From Cheiracanthium punctorium (lineage: Eukaryota; Arthropoda; Arachnida; Araneae; Cheiracanthiidae): a DNA stretch of 64,000 nucleotides. Positions 1 to 12,929 of the stretch are shown here, piece by piece; position 1 is the stretch's first letter, and each line of letters starts with the position of its first letter. The position numbers and the translations under genes are program-made. The notes below the pieces were generated by a model. It saw nothing but the letters and a program-made list of their open reading frames with translations, was not told the origin of the DNA and did no database searches. Where the stretch lies: contig JAWZYV010013282.1 of NCBI GenBank assembly GCA_038373885.1, forward strand, positions 1 to 64,000. The letters are read 5' to 3'.

Positions 1-34
1 TGTCTTGCGTAATGAATCGTCCTTTGTTTTTTAG

Positions 35-168
35 TTCTGCCTCTGCACGGCCCAACCATCTCAGGTGGCGAAGGCAACTACGATTTTGGCGACAACGTAA
101 CACTTAACTGCACATCAGCCAAATCAAAACCAGCAGCAGATTTGAGGTGGATTGTCAATGGAAAACCA
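35..168 (+). CDS. beat: Beaten-path (Beat) family Ig protein, internal exon (gene continues to 28117)
   Basis: This exon encodes 44 residues of a Beat-type immunoglobulin ectodomain. Seen: acceptor TTTTTTAG ending at 34 and donor GTAAGT at 169. The frame gives the GPTISGG block, then GDNVTLNCTSAKSKPAADL, then RWIVNGKP. Beat proteins share a GP-x-I block, a GD-x-x-x-x-NC-[T]S-x-x-S-x-P-A-x-x-L-x-W core and an x-I-N-G strand, so the cysteine and tryptophan are the usual Ig pair elements. The exon starts in phase 2 (two bases complete the previous codon) and ends in phase 0, matching the exon at 17738. Beat proteins in flies are neuronal cell-surface or secreted Ig proteins that bind Sidestep-family receptors in motor axon guidance. 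The 5' exons with signal peptide and first Ig domain must lie left of the window. The exact Beat subtype cannot be assigned. Confidence 0.88.
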
Positions 169-796
169 GTAAGTAACTTATATATATTTTTAGTTCTGCA
201 TCTTTTATCTGGCCTTTCCAACGATCAATCGTAATGAAAATCTAAATTATCAGAAGAAAAAAAAAGACAGTAACATTATACGTCGTACTTTGCTTTAAAA
301 TTTACTTGTAAAGTTAAAATTGAATAAAGAAATGTGGAAACAATTTTTTTAAAAGTGTAGTTTTAATGCTGCTGTAAAATCTCGTTATAATGAATATTTC
401 AGGTTAAAGAATAAAATATTTTTTTATAAAGGAAATCATTAAATCTAATTAAATCAATTTTAATCAATGAAATTTCACTTTAACAAATTTTTCAGAATTT
501 CAAGTTTAACTTTTCCCTTGAAACTTCTTAAAACAACATTCTACGGAAGGGTTGATCGTGAGTTCACCCCCCCCCCAAAAAAAAAACAAAATTATGATCT
601 TGTCATGGGCTGAACTTAAAAAAAATACCGCAAGCCTATACCGATGTGCCGTTTTAACCCTTCGGAAATGGTTAAATCCTTTGAACGAATTTAATGACTC
701 ACCTAATAAGGAAGTCACCTGAAATCACGAATGCATTACTTTTACATGTAAAACGGTAATTTTTAAAGGTCATTTATTAATAGAGATTTAAACACG

Positions 797-800
797 TATA

Positions 801-834
<34 letters not shown>
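797..834. repeat. (TA)n followed by T-run
   Basis: A short dinucleotide microsatellite in the beat intron runs directly into a poly-T stretch. Simple sequence only. Confidence 0.8.
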
Positions 835-2465
835 GGTACTTACGTATTATCTCAGCGGTCCGCTAAGACGAGCAATTTTTGCCAAGATAAATGCCGGAAA
901 AATGAAGTAATTCATGGATAGAAATATGTTTGGCAACAGTTTGCCAGCTCATTTGACGCGAAAATCGTTTGGCGGAAATGACCGCTGGGATAATACCTAA
1001 GAACCTTTTTTTTTCATGGTATATTAGAACACACAGGTGAATCTTCCAGTGTGTAAAGATATTGCGTGTGAACATATGTATGCTACAACTGCATTTTATA
1101 ATGTATTGTTCGTTTTTAAGTTGTGTTTCCGCTTGAAAACACGCTTCTGGGATTGTAGCCTAATATGATACATCTATTGACAAATCTAGCAACCTTGAAA
1201 GTGCCAAATTGGTAAAATTTATTGGCTGGCAGCTAATTTTGTATAGAACAGGGAATCACCAGAAATGAATGTATATGTAATATCCACATATACAGTTTCC
1301 ACAGGTTTAATTGTTTGCTTCGAGAAATGGATTCGCAGTCACTAATGGAACTATATAGTGTTATTTTTCAATGGTTTTAGTGTATTTACTTCAGTGGATT
1401 TTTTGTATTTACTTATATTAAGAACGTTACCAAATTTCAAAATATCAAATGAAAATATATAAATAGGAACCACGTTAGAAGTAAATCGCTATTTCAAGAT
1501 TTATTGACTGATAGCCCAGTTCCCGTGGTAAATCAGTTCTCTATAATGCCATAATGATTTAATTTAAAGCCGAAAAGAAAACATGTTACACTCACTTGCA
1601 AATAACAGAAAAATTTTGCTTTTATACGCAACTTAATATATCCCCATAACTATTAGAAAATATAAGGTTTACAACGTGACTCTGGTATTTTTTTTCTTTT
1701 GTGAAATAATATTATAAACCAAATTAGTGACTTCCACCAGAATACGCCGCATTATTTACGTGGCGCATCTAAAACTCAAGAGAGAAAATTCAAAAGACAT
1801 AGATTTGTTTATTCTCGAAAAGAATACCATAAAAGACATACATACTGCGAATCAAATTCTTTTCTTGTTTTAGAGAAACCCAACGGAGAAATTTCTCAAG
1901 AGCTTCGGCAGTAAACGCCTCTTTTACAAAAAAAGTTGCTGGTAATTCTGTTTCAAAATTTTATCATATTTACCTTTGAATCCCACTGCGTATTACTTCT
2001 TCCCCCACGGCAGACAATGCTCTGTAATTGAAGAGAGATTTTATTTATAAAACAGGACGTCAACATTATTTCAGTACTCATATATGCGTAGTATGATGTA
2101 ATGCATTAAAATATTTCTGTTGCATATGCACTGCATTCTGAAAAGTTTCTAAGAATTATTGATTATTTTTATAACATCAAATAGAATATTTTTTTTGTAT
2201 ATTTTTTCAATGCAATAAGAATATTCTTTTCAGAAATCATCTATTCAGATGACAAGGAACATACATCATATTTTTTTATTCGAAATATATGTAATTCAAT
2301 ATATTTGCTCTCATATATATTTTTTATTCAACGAAGAAATTCTAAAAATAAAATTACCTGATGAATCTTTTCGTTTCGCAATATGTTACTAGAAATGATC
2401 TATTCAGATCACGAATTACATATAGCATAAATTTTTATTGAAAAGGTAAGATTGAATCCACAATA

Positions 2466-3553
2466 TTGATTCATGCTATTATATGTAAGAAACTATATCA
2501 TACTCTCTTTACATTGTCCATAAACAATAATCCTAATTTCAATCTAACCAATATCTCTGAGTTAACTATGAACAAAAAGATATTAGCCTTCCATAAATTA
2601 CTTAAGTTAAAACATGACAATCTAAAATATCCTTATTTAGTACTAATGCCTAAGTTTCACAAATCTCCACTAAAATTCAGGACAGTTATTATCTGAAGTA
2701 ACACATATAATAATATAACCAGTAAAATATTACTTAAAATACTTACCTGTATGCATGATCTGTTTATAAAATCAAATACTTCTTCTGTATCTATAGGTAA
2801 TAGATATGAACTAAAAAATAAGATTAAAGACCTAAAAAATGTTATTAACGTATCTACATATGAATTTAAAGACCTATTCAATAGCATACATTTAGACGAT
2901 TTGTATAATGTTATATTAAATCTATTTATAATTAGTAATAATAACATTAATTTGCCATCTAACATAGATACTAATTATTTCAAAGATCTATTATAGTTTA
3001 TAATAATTACATTCTGCATAATAATAAACTATATAGGCAAATTTTAGGAATACCACAGGATGGTTCTAATTCCAGTTACTTAGCTGACCTATATGTATAT
3101 AATTATGAAAAAAATTACAATAGTTCTCTTATAATATATAGGTACATAGATGACATAATTACAATAGCCACTGATAATAACTATACTGATTCTGATAATT
3201 TCCAAATAGCTTACCATTCAGCCCTAGAATTAATAAAAAATCCCAATGATAATAGAATAATAAACTTCTTAGACTTACAACTAAATATTAATGATGATAA
3301 GAGTCTATCATTTAATATATTTAATAAAAGAGATGAGTTTAATTTTCATGTTAATGCTTTTACTCATTTTACTTCTTGTATGCACACTTCTGTTTTTAGA
3401 AATATAATCTCTAATCATAAATATAGAATAGAGTCTCTGTGTACCAATAATATTAATGCCAATAACTTAACATACCTATATAAAACAGTTCTCAATTACA
3501 AATATCCTGGTAGATTTCTAAAATCAATAATATATCCGATTTGTGATAAATAA
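2466..3553 (+). pseudogene. Penelope-like element reverse transcriptase, decayed
   Basis: The RT fingers-palm region of a Penelope-like retroelement is read in two frames. The first frame (2466-2996) has the PKFHKSP-x-KFR block typical of this RT group, interrupted by an in-frame TGA at 2694. It continues with motif A, read as YEFKDLFNSI. Around 2997 the frame shifts. The second frame (to a TAA at 3551-3553) gives GIPQDGSNSSYLADLY (motif B), YRYIDDI (motif C, the YxDD active site) and NFLDLQLNI, then a thumb-like tail. Position and spacing are right for one RT of about 350 residues. In motif A the expected catalytic Asp seems to be Glu. No GIY-YIG endonuclease is seen downstream. Codons are extremely AT-rich even for this region. 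A related RT from a virus-derived element is an alternative. Inactive. Confidence 0.7.
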
Positions 3554-4520
3554 AACTGTATGTCAAAATTAGATTATTGGATGGTGAGGATGGGGTTGGT
3601 TGTTGGTTATTTAAAAAAAAATTCTTTAAAAAAAAAGTACAATGTAGAATTGTTGATCACTGATACATTTCTTTTTGAGAGAGACATATTTATATATTTT
3701 TTCTCTACTGTACCATATATAAGCCTTATTAAGTGCAATTTTACTTATACTGCATACAATACTATCAGAAAAAATAACAATTAATACTTGAGTAAATTAT
3801 TATTATAATAATTATTATGATAATTAATGTTAATTACAATATTTTTTCCCCAACTCTTTTTTACACTCTTTCCATAGTACTTCCTAGCTAGTAAAGCTCG
3901 TACTACGTTGCTCATGGGTTAGCTATACTCAATTTATATATTTACTATTACTATAATTATTATTCTTTAATATTATTCTTATTTCACCGTCCCCTTCCAT
4001 TTACTGAATTTCTTAATAAATTTACATAGTTTTGGCAGAATTTTGTCTGTTTTTATTTCTAATACTTTTTCTCGTTGGCTCTAGCTGTTTCTATTTTTAT
4101 TTTTGTCGATTAATTTTCTCGGTTGGCAACGATTTCTAGTCTTGTCACTTCTTCCTCCTCCATGTTTGGTTGGCATTCATGCTGTTTTTTTCTTATAGCT
4201 ATGGTCGTACCCCCAGGTCAAGTAAAGCGACTTCTTTTGTCAGGTGACTTGCAGAAACCTAGCTATTTTTGTTTTTCTTTAAATTGAAATGTGAGTACGG
4301 TGGTACTTGATAATGGAGTACTCCATTTCAATTTTACTCTCCATCTCCACTTCATTGCATGGGATCGAACAATTAGTCTTACGCCCATGTGATCTTGCCT
4401 CTGGATTGTCAATTTTTTATTTCATGTTTTCAGTTTTTTTTCAGTACTTTTTTGTCATCATGTGCTACTACTTAATGTTTTACTAGGGTTTCCATATTAC
4501 GTAAGTTTAGCTATTTTATA
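3554..4520. other. Non-coding stretch downstream of the RT relic
   Basis: Likely the 3' part of the retroelement or flanking intron. A 74-codon frame at 3560-3784 has no recognisable domain and sits in low-complexity sequence. The only structure I see is the hairpin at 4281-4334. Confidence 0.4.
4281..4334. repeat. Hairpin with 17-18 bp arms downstream of the RT
   Basis: The left arm (4281-4298) begins AAATTGAAAT and the right arm (4318-4334) ends ATTTCAATTT. The arms pair throughout apart from one extra base, around a loop of about 19 bases. It may belong to the retroelement 3' region. Function unknown. Confidence 0.5.
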
Positions 4521-4526
4521 TTATAT

Positions 4527-4563
<37 letters not shown>

Positions 4564-4700
4564 GTATATATATATATATATACCACTTGCTCGAAGGATT
4601 AATAGGATATCCACATATCCATGCTACGTAAGATTTTCTGTTTTTTATTATATATATATATAGTATATATATCTATATCTATCTATATAGATATATAATT
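4527..4700. repeat. (TA)n / (TATG)n microsatellite cluster
   Basis: TA dinucleotide runs, a short TATG run and further TA/TATC runs are clustered here, with about 60 bases of ordinary sequence between. Confidence 0.8.
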
Positions 4701-5214
4701 ATCTATTGACATTTTTCGTTACCTAGTTGTTACATGCACGTTTCCATTTAATCAGTCATTTTATTCTGCTCAATTCATTCCTTCTGTCACACACATTGTC
4801 ATAAACAAATCTGTAAGCATATTTTACTTGTAATTATATTACCTATGCTTTTATAGGATATTTTATAAAAAGTAAATTATATACGTATAACTAAACACAT
4901 TTGCGCGTTTATTATTGGAACTGTTATCTGTTTAGAATATAACCACCGTTTTTAAAGTCGCAAAGTAGGAACTCGTCTTCATTACCACATATTCTTTGTT
5001 TCATAATGGGTGATGCATCGAAATATTCTGCCCATACTCATTTTAAATTTATGCTCATATTCTGTAAAGAACACTACTTATGCATATGTTCGGAGAATTT
5101 ATGAGATGATTTAATTTTCTTAACTTCGGCATAAATTATACCCGTTAAATAGTCAATGTTTGCATTTTGTTAAATCTAAAGCAGTAATTAGAGTGGGTGT
5201 TATGCGTCATTAAC

Positions 5215-5345
5215 TTCCCTATCCTTTAAACGACAGGGTTAGGCAATGTCTCACCAAATCTGCATCATATCGCCATCCTAAGGTCAGATTTGTTAACTTA
5301 TTTTCGGCTTCGGATTTGGTGATGTTTCGCCAAGCGTTGGAGTAA
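5215..5345 (-). repeat. Degenerate copy of the CGCCAAA satellite unit
   Basis: Phrases such as CACCAAATCTGC, CATATCGCC and GATTTGGTGATGTTTCGCC resemble the monomers at 19.9-20.2 kb and the unit at 61.2 kb. Orientation and ends are uncertain. Confidence 0.35.
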
Positions 5346-5370
5346 AGCGTTGGAGTAAGCGTTGGAGTAA
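5332..5370. repeat. Three tandem copies of a 13-bp unit
   Basis: The unit AGCGTTGGAGTAA is repeated three times with one-base slippage. Local duplication. Confidence 0.75.
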
Positions 5371-7497
5371 TGATCAACATGTCGTCTGCATAGTTCTGTG
5401 TGACAAAAATACCCGGTACTTTCTTGGGGTTCTAGCAATGTAAATGTCCGTAACAGTGGGTCCGTAATAGAGGCTCATGTTAGACTATAAAGGGAGAAGG
5501 ACTATCATTCCTAGTTAGATATTGATTGACTCGTCAGCAGTTCAGGTGAGAGAGAGCTATGCTGTCAATGCCGCTTTGTGCTGCTTTATCTTCTACCAAA
5601 TCTTTAGTAGTTTTGTGAATCTCTTTATTCGATTACCAGTGTATGGTGCTTGGTGCCTACACCCTAGACGAGCAGCATTTGTTTCTGGAGTTTTTTCTCG
5701 CACGTGATTTACACTTCCTCCAGAAACTATTGCGAACATCTAATTGTTCTAGGGAAATGCCATTTGTAAATTGAAGATTGTTGTTTATTAGAAATTTTGC
5801 TGAAGACTGCTGGTGAAGACTACTGAATTGTAAAAACTATTCTACGTGCATTTGTCCTTAAGACCCGACTTATTCTTGCCGGTTATATTCTGGATTGACT
5901 TTATCTGGACAATGTTTGTTGCCAGCAATTCACATCATTATGAATCCGTCTCAGAAATAGTTCGAAGACCACGGGTTAATTCTTGCATTGTTAACAGAAG
6001 TAGTATAATATTTCATTAAAAATGATGCTAAATTAGCTGCATCCTTTCTATGGGGAAAGATTTCACCATGCTTTGATTCGACTGATGAGTTTAAACATCA
6101 TACCATTTGATGCATTACCGTGAAGTATTACCATATTTTTTGTAGCATTTCTTTACAAAAATGATGCAGTTAATTTAGCGCCATTTTTTTTTTGGGGGGG
6201 GGAGAAAATTGATGCTACTACTATTAAAAGAATAGTTTTACTTCTGGATGGGAAAATTTAGATGTATTTTCTCTCTTGTGTCTGAGAACTGTAAAGTTTC
6301 GAAAGACACTACTAGAGAACGCACATAAAATGGAAAACAGCACAGAAATTTAGAATTTTGAAAGTAATAATACAGGAAAATTAAAATAAAGTATTAAATA
6401 TGATGAATATAGAAATATATTAACAGATAAGAAATTGAAGTTTAATATGTCAGATTGTAGTTACGTGGCTTGTTATTTTTAAACCGTTGCACTAAATGCT
6501 GCAGTGCCAAAGAATACCATATGAACATGAATTGCCACATTTAAATGAATATCGCCCTATTGGTGGAGAAGTATGTTCAACCAGGATTCAACAAAAACGG
6601 TTACAGGAACGAAAGTCTTCGATACTTAAATCTGTTTAGAATTAATAAAATCAATTATAAATCAATTTTGATTTCCATAATTGTCCGTGAAATTTTTCTT
6701 GAGCTAGTATTAGATCTTCAGCAAAATATATTTTGCATTTATATTTATTTATTATGAAAGCAACAAACCCAATGGCTTCAAACGCTTAATAAAGTTCACT
6801 TGTATGTCATGATTAAATATCTGTTTTCCTGAAAGTATTGGGGTAGTTTATCTAAAAGTTCAGATTGTTCTTTTAGTCGTAAGACATGATATATCAAGGG
6901 AAATCAGAAGCATAAAACGTTTTGAACTTCAGTTTATAAGCATTCTCACAACAATAAACCTATGAAGTATCCAGAAAAAAATACTAATCACCTGTGTTCC
7001 TAATACGAATGTACTTAAAGGAATTTTGCATTGTGGCTTTTTGTGAAAAAAAAGTATTTTTTCATTTGTAATATAAGTATTGTATTTAAAGAAGTAATTT
7101 CTAGAGCTTCTTGTTTCAACAAATTACTTAAAAATGTTCAGTATCGTATAAGCAGATCCCTTCTTTTTAAATTAAGATTACATCTAGAAATATTAATAAT
7201 TCAGTCTAGATTATCTTTTATGATTCACTATTCCAATTATTAAATAGCACACTTCAAACATGCAGTCATGCCTAAAAAATAATTTAACAGAACTGTAACA
7301 TCAATACAGCTTGTACCAATAACGTCCTCCAAACAACTTTGACATACAAACCTCACCGAAGGATTTCTTCGCCCTCGTTGTATTTTCAGTTATACTAAAA
7401 AGATTAAAGTATGAAAGCAAAATGAATTGCAGATACTGCTTCGAATATACTAACAGACAATGCAGAATCATACATTATGGTATATGTCCGTCCGAGC

Positions 7498-7926
7498 CAA
7501 CACCTCCTAGATATAGAAGGCCTGAGAACAGAAGCTTTTACGTCATCAATAGGTCTTCTAAGATGACGTCTTCACAGTTTTAATTTCACAAAGTAAAATT
7601 ATTTAAAATTTCTGTTAAATGATACAAATTTTCGAAAATATCGTACGTTGAAGATAAAAATTAAAATACTTTTCTGATAAAAAGTAATTTATTATGATCT
7701 ATTTCTATATTATAGTATATAATTAGTGATAGTTAAAATTTCCTATTTATCGTAAAACTAAATTTTTTATCTTAAATCATTAAAATGTTTTATGTGGGAA
7801 TAAATTCACCACAAACTTTGAATACTTTTACTTTGTGAAAATAGATGTGTGATGACGTCATTTTAGTGGACCTAGTGATGACGTAAAAGTTTCTGTTCTC
7901 AGGCATTGTATATCCAGGAGGTGTTG
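7498..7926. mobile_element. 429-bp MITE with long terminal inverted repeats
   Basis: The two ends are inverted copies of each other over roughly 130 bp. Both start CAACACCTCCT, followed by the shared blocks GCCTGAGAACAGAA, CTTTTACGTCATCA and GATGACGTC, and further in TTTCACAAAGTAAAA. The flanks TCCGAGC (7491-7497) and TCCTAGC (7927-7933) form a near-perfect 7-bp target duplication. No coding capacity. The arms contain repeated TGACGT motifs. The transposon superfamily is not assigned. Confidence 0.75.
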
Positions 7927-9025
7927 TCCTAGCACGCAATTGTAAGCAGCGCCAATGCAGCTGACTTTATAAATTTTGATAGCAATATCTTATTTGTAAT
8001 ACTTCATTCTTGTTTTACATGAAACAAATACAGTAACTAACAAAGATGATCATTTATTTAATCTACATTTAGCATTGAATAAATTAAATAGTTCAATAGT
8101 TTAATAACATGAAAATACTACTTATAAGATATTATTCCTGCCCGTTATAATTTTTAAAATGTCATATCTTCACGGTGTCATATATATTCTGTACACTACA
8201 TTCATAACTTTACTTTTTTCTAAAAGAACTTTCAAGTGTCAAGAAGACTTTTTAATGTTTTCTATTAAAAAAAAGAAAAGAAAAGGGAAAATATTCACTT
8301 TGAACAAAGCATCTGGGAAGGTAAAAAAAGAAAAAAAACCGCCTCTTTCACATTTTCTTTTTTTCTGAATTGAGTTATGAATGCTGATACCGCAGAAGGA
8401 AATGAAGTTGTACAAAGTGGTTTACGACCATTATTTGAAGCTGTTTGGTGGAACTTCGATAAGAAACATTTCAAAACGCATTTTACAACGAAGTTCGCAT
8501 TTTTTCTTCCTCCTTTAACGAAAAAAAAGTTTTAATTTAGATGTTTTTAAAAACTTTGTGGAAACTTTGTTTCCTTTTTCTTGAGTGCATCTACCAGAGC
8601 AGTCAAGTGAGAAGTTAAACGAAAACAAGTTTTTCGGAAATTTGTAATGAACAGAATATTGAGGTTTTTCATAACATTTCATTTCTTTTACTTATATGTG
8701 TATATACATATATATTTCCCATTTCTTAGTTCAAAGTTAGATCAGCCTTTTGAAATTAAAAACTTGTCATGTTTTGAGAGACTTCGAAAAACTTTTATTT
8801 TCATATTTAATTAATTTTCCACTGAAAGAACCAGTTTTGCAAAATGGCGTATACATATGACAGATTTCTTTGGCAATATTTATTTTTCCTTCTCGCTGTG
8901 TTTTTTGAATTATTTCTTATCAGGTGTTGACACCAGATAATTCACGAAATAATTGATAGAAACGTTGTTTGGAGCAACTAAACTGCACTGTAATAATTAT
9001 TTGGAAATTTTACTCCAAAGTGTGA

Positions 9026-9200
9026 CAAAAAATATTCATAAGCGTTTCCGTATTTGGTGGAAAAAATATTCAGAAACGTTTCTGCATATTTTTGGAACGC
9101 TTCCGCATCTATCTAAAAAATACTCAGAAACATTAGTACCTATTTTTAGAAGGTTTCTGTATATTTAAGAGAGGTATTTCGAAACTTTCTGCACATTAAA
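9026..9200. repeat. Degenerate tandem repeat, about 55 bp
   Basis: The phrase AAAAAATATTCAGAAACGTT recurs with changes near 9026, 9061 and 9115, each followed by a TTTCTG/CTTCCG-CATATTT segment. Old tandem duplication. The 71-codon frame over it is a by-product. Confidence 0.5.
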
Positions 9201-11410
9201 GAATATAACAGTAAAAATTACAGGCAGTCAATTTCGTCGTACTGTTAACACTTTTAGAATTACTTTTTATCGACACTTAGGTGAAGATTATAGAACTGTT
9301 GTTTTAATACTCATGATTAATAGTTCTCTTAGGTTATGTTTGATTCGAACGGAAGATCTTTGGACGGAAGAGGAATGCTTAAACCACTGTACGAAATAGG
9401 ACATGGCAGAGTTTACTGAAATGTTGACGTGATCGCCAAAACCACTCACTAATTAGTATACTATTGTTATTCAGATTATTATTTTGTTTCTTGTGAGTAA
9501 AAAATGAAATTTTAGTATTGCACACTTTTTTTTCGTATGGGGAGAAAGGTACATAAAAAATATTGCAAAGCAAAATACATGCATTTTGAATTATTTACGA
9601 AGGAATATTTAAATTTGTTTTATGTAATTATTGTCGATACATTAAATTGTTTGTACTTATGTAGCATTTACAAAAATGATGCAAATTCATTAAGTATGAA
9701 ATATGTTGCTCTTAATTCGTTTTACATTACAAAATATGCTCTTAAAAGTTTTGTATCATACATAACATGATAGACGGTATTTTCTGAATTTATTCAGACA
9801 CGATATTACTTTTAAGCTTCAAATTAGTCTTTAAAAATTTCTTAGCATGTTACTTAAATTTGAAATGGCAGCTTTTATACATTATTTATGAACAAAATGT
9901 ATGTTTTATGCAAAACTTTATGATATTTTTTGATCGGAACCATTTCACTATAGCAGTTTTCCCATAGTACGAAAATTGCATAATAAATAGTCAACTATAC
10001 TCAAACGATTGTTAAACTTTTCTTTTAACATTAAATTCATTAAATCTTAATTAAAGAATCTCCAGCTTTAACTTATCTATTGGTTGCAATGATTGAACAG
10101 TATTTTATTTTACAAGGAGTAATGATGTTTTCATTAGTATATTGTAATTTTTTGTTTTTTAAAAAAAATCTCAACTTTAAAACTTTATAAAGTCAACTTT
10201 AAAAACAGATAAATATATTGTACACAGAATTTCTCTTTTTACTCCAATAATTCTGAGCAACCTTTTATAAGAAATTACCAGAGCATTCACTTGAATCACT
10301 CAGGAATAATGAAAATTTATATATATATATATGTCTCTGTGTGTTTATATAAAAGAAAGAAAAAAATCCTGAATAGAATGGTTATCAAAGTATAACCACA
10401 GTAGCGTTACTTTTCAGTATTCTGTTTCAGCGAAATAAAACGAAATTTGGGAATACTTTTAAAGAAATTTTCTAACATTATTTCAGAGGAAAAGAAATTT
10501 CTAATGAGATTATTTAATTCAAATGTATTTTTTCGTTTGACGAATTTGGTGGACATGGAACGTCAATTAAATGTATAAAATAGTTTAATAAAATTTTTGA
10601 AAGTAACTGCTTTTTCACTCATATAATGAAACTAATTTTATATTTTTTATGCTGAGAAAATGTTTCTGGTAGTTTCATGGAGAACTTAGTTTCTTGACTC
10701 TTTATATGTAATGATTTTATCCTTATTTAAAGGGAAAATGTTTATTCTGAATAAAAAGGATAAAATATTATTATATAAAACTGCGACAGCTTTTAAAGTC
10801 TGGGTGCAAGTTTTAGTTTATTGAATTGCTTTTGAAAATATTGATAATACTAATTTATCAAGTCTGTTCTTTCCGGCACTTCAATTGAAAACCACGGTTT
10901 TTTTAAGATTGGTTGTACAATTCTTATACATGCCTTCTGTACCTAAAAAGCAGTTAAATATTTTTGGTGCAATAATACAGGATTCCCATACAAGAACTTC
11001 CTGATATCAGAATTAAAAATCGATAAATAAGGATCAATAGAAGAAAACAGCGAACGGTATGTTTATTATATAATTTGTAAAATTTTTACTCAGAAGTTTT
11101 GAAGTAGTACTTAGAGCAGCTTCTAGCAGATATTGGCTTACTGTGACTTCATTTAATGGGGGAGGGGGGGATTATGGACGTAATCTTAATGTAAGAGGCA
11201 TAATCATCATGTTTAAAAAAATGGACGATCATCATGCATAAGCATAAAATCATTCTCCGTAAGCAGTCACTTCACATTTTTTTTTTACAAAATGTCCGCC
11301 ATTCGAAGCACAGAGATCAAAATCAAGATTGTCCAGCGTCTTGGGATGGTTCCTCTAGGTACTTTCTTTCAATGTACTAAGAAAGTACTCACAAGCAGTG
11401 GGATCTAGAG

Positions 11411-11876
11411 CATAGGTTCCCAACGTGGGCGATAACGCCCCCTTGTGGGCGTTTGAGGCTTTCAGGGGGGCGGTAAAAGACCCAGAGAAAATTAGGAGGC
11501 GTTGATATGACACGGAGGGGCGTGGGAAGATTAACCAAATATAGTCTAAGGAAGACTTAAAAATCTCTCTGATAATTCATTTCTATCACGTGTGCTAAAA
11601 ATCACATATTTCGATATGAGACTTCGCTGCTGAGAGAAAGAGATACCTTTCTAATATACCTCTCTAAAACTTCTATTCCTCTTTTTTAAATGAAGAAGAA
11701 ATTCAGTAGAGTTTCAATTCCACCAATATTCTATCTATTAGTAATTTTTTAAAATTTAATTCCTGTTTTCACCATGCATTATGTACGCTCTTATTTCTCT
11801 GTAGTGGGAGGGGAGCAGTATTGAAATATTCACTAGAAAAAGGGGGCACCAGTTCAAAAAAGGTTGGGAACCTATT
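11411..11876. mobile_element. 466-bp hAT-type MITE with perfect 8-bp TSD
   Basis: The termini are CATAGGTTCCCAAC on the left and the inverse of AATAGGTTCCCAAC on the right. The 8-bp direct repeat ATCTAGAG flanks it at 11403-11410 and 11877-11884. Eight-base duplications and C-A-rich ends with a GGTTCCCAA core are hallmarks of hAT elements. The interior has a GC-rich left part (GGGCG motifs) and no transposase, so it is non-autonomous. Confidence 0.88.
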
Positions 11877-12842
11877 ATCTAGAGAATATGGAGGCTTGCA
11901 AATACAGATCCATCAGCTAGTTGTTTTTATAACTACCCTTTCGAAACTTGTCTATATAATTCTTACAGCTTATATGATAAACGTACTATTTGCTGAACCC
12001 TTCTATTGATGTTTTGATCTTTGTTTTTGAGATTTTTAAGGTAGGAAATTTCCCTCAAAATCATTGGTTTGTGAAAATTTTCGAAGTTTTTTTATTTGCT
12101 TTTTTGTTTTAAGTCACACGATTGGGATTCTATAACCTTTTTACTTATGTTTCTTCTATAACAAGGAGGTAAGTTATAAAGTAATTAATAAATATGAATT
12201 CGAAAGCTTTTTAAAACAAATTGTTTTATTCAATTAAAACAATTTACCGAAGTTAAAAATCGGGTATCGGGAGGATTTTCGGATTTTTAGATGAGCGCAT
12301 ATTGCCTCCTATATCTTTTAATGTATTTGTGCAAAGTTGCAAACCGATGAATCCCAAATCCCAAGGTGTGAATTTTATTGCATTGCTTGTGTAAAATATT
12401 CATGAATCGCAAAAATTGCGAACCATTTTGACAACGACGTAATTGTAACAATTTTTTAACTTTTCTGCACCAATCGAGCGGAAAAGTTAAAACTTTTAAT
12501 CTGCGATTAAAAGTTACAAAATTTAACAGATATCAGGAAACGGGTAGATGATCCGATTTTTTTTAAGTAGCACCTATTATATATATATACAATTGTGAAA
12601 AATGTCCGGTTTGATTGGTGAAATGAACGGTTTGATTTTATTGCGTTTTCTGTGCATAACTTTTTTATTTTTTGGAGTAATGGCGGTGGAAGTTTTATTG
12701 GAGTGGTATAGCCGGAATTGTGCCAGAATCAATGAGTCAGTAAATCAGAAATCACCGAAATTATATATTACGATAACTTATTTAGTCGCTCGAATTAAAA
12801 AAATAATAATAAAAAATTTAATATATATATACCTATCTATCT

Positions 12843-12845
<3 letters not shown>

Positions 12846-12926
<81 letters not shown>
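12846..12926. repeat. (TA)n microsatellite, about 80 bp
   Basis: Pure TA dinucleotide array. It forms the C-terminal half of an apparent 108-codon frame, which is therefore spurious. Confidence 0.95.

Positions 12927-12929
<3 letters not shown>

Noticed and set aside
6018..6235. Possible small inverted-repeat element around GATGCTAAATTAGCTGCATC
   Set aside because: Inner inverted words match, but the outer ends agree poorly and there is no target duplication.
12602..12928. 108-codon plus-strand frame
   Set aside because: The last third is translation of the (TA)n microsatellite and the first part has no domain.
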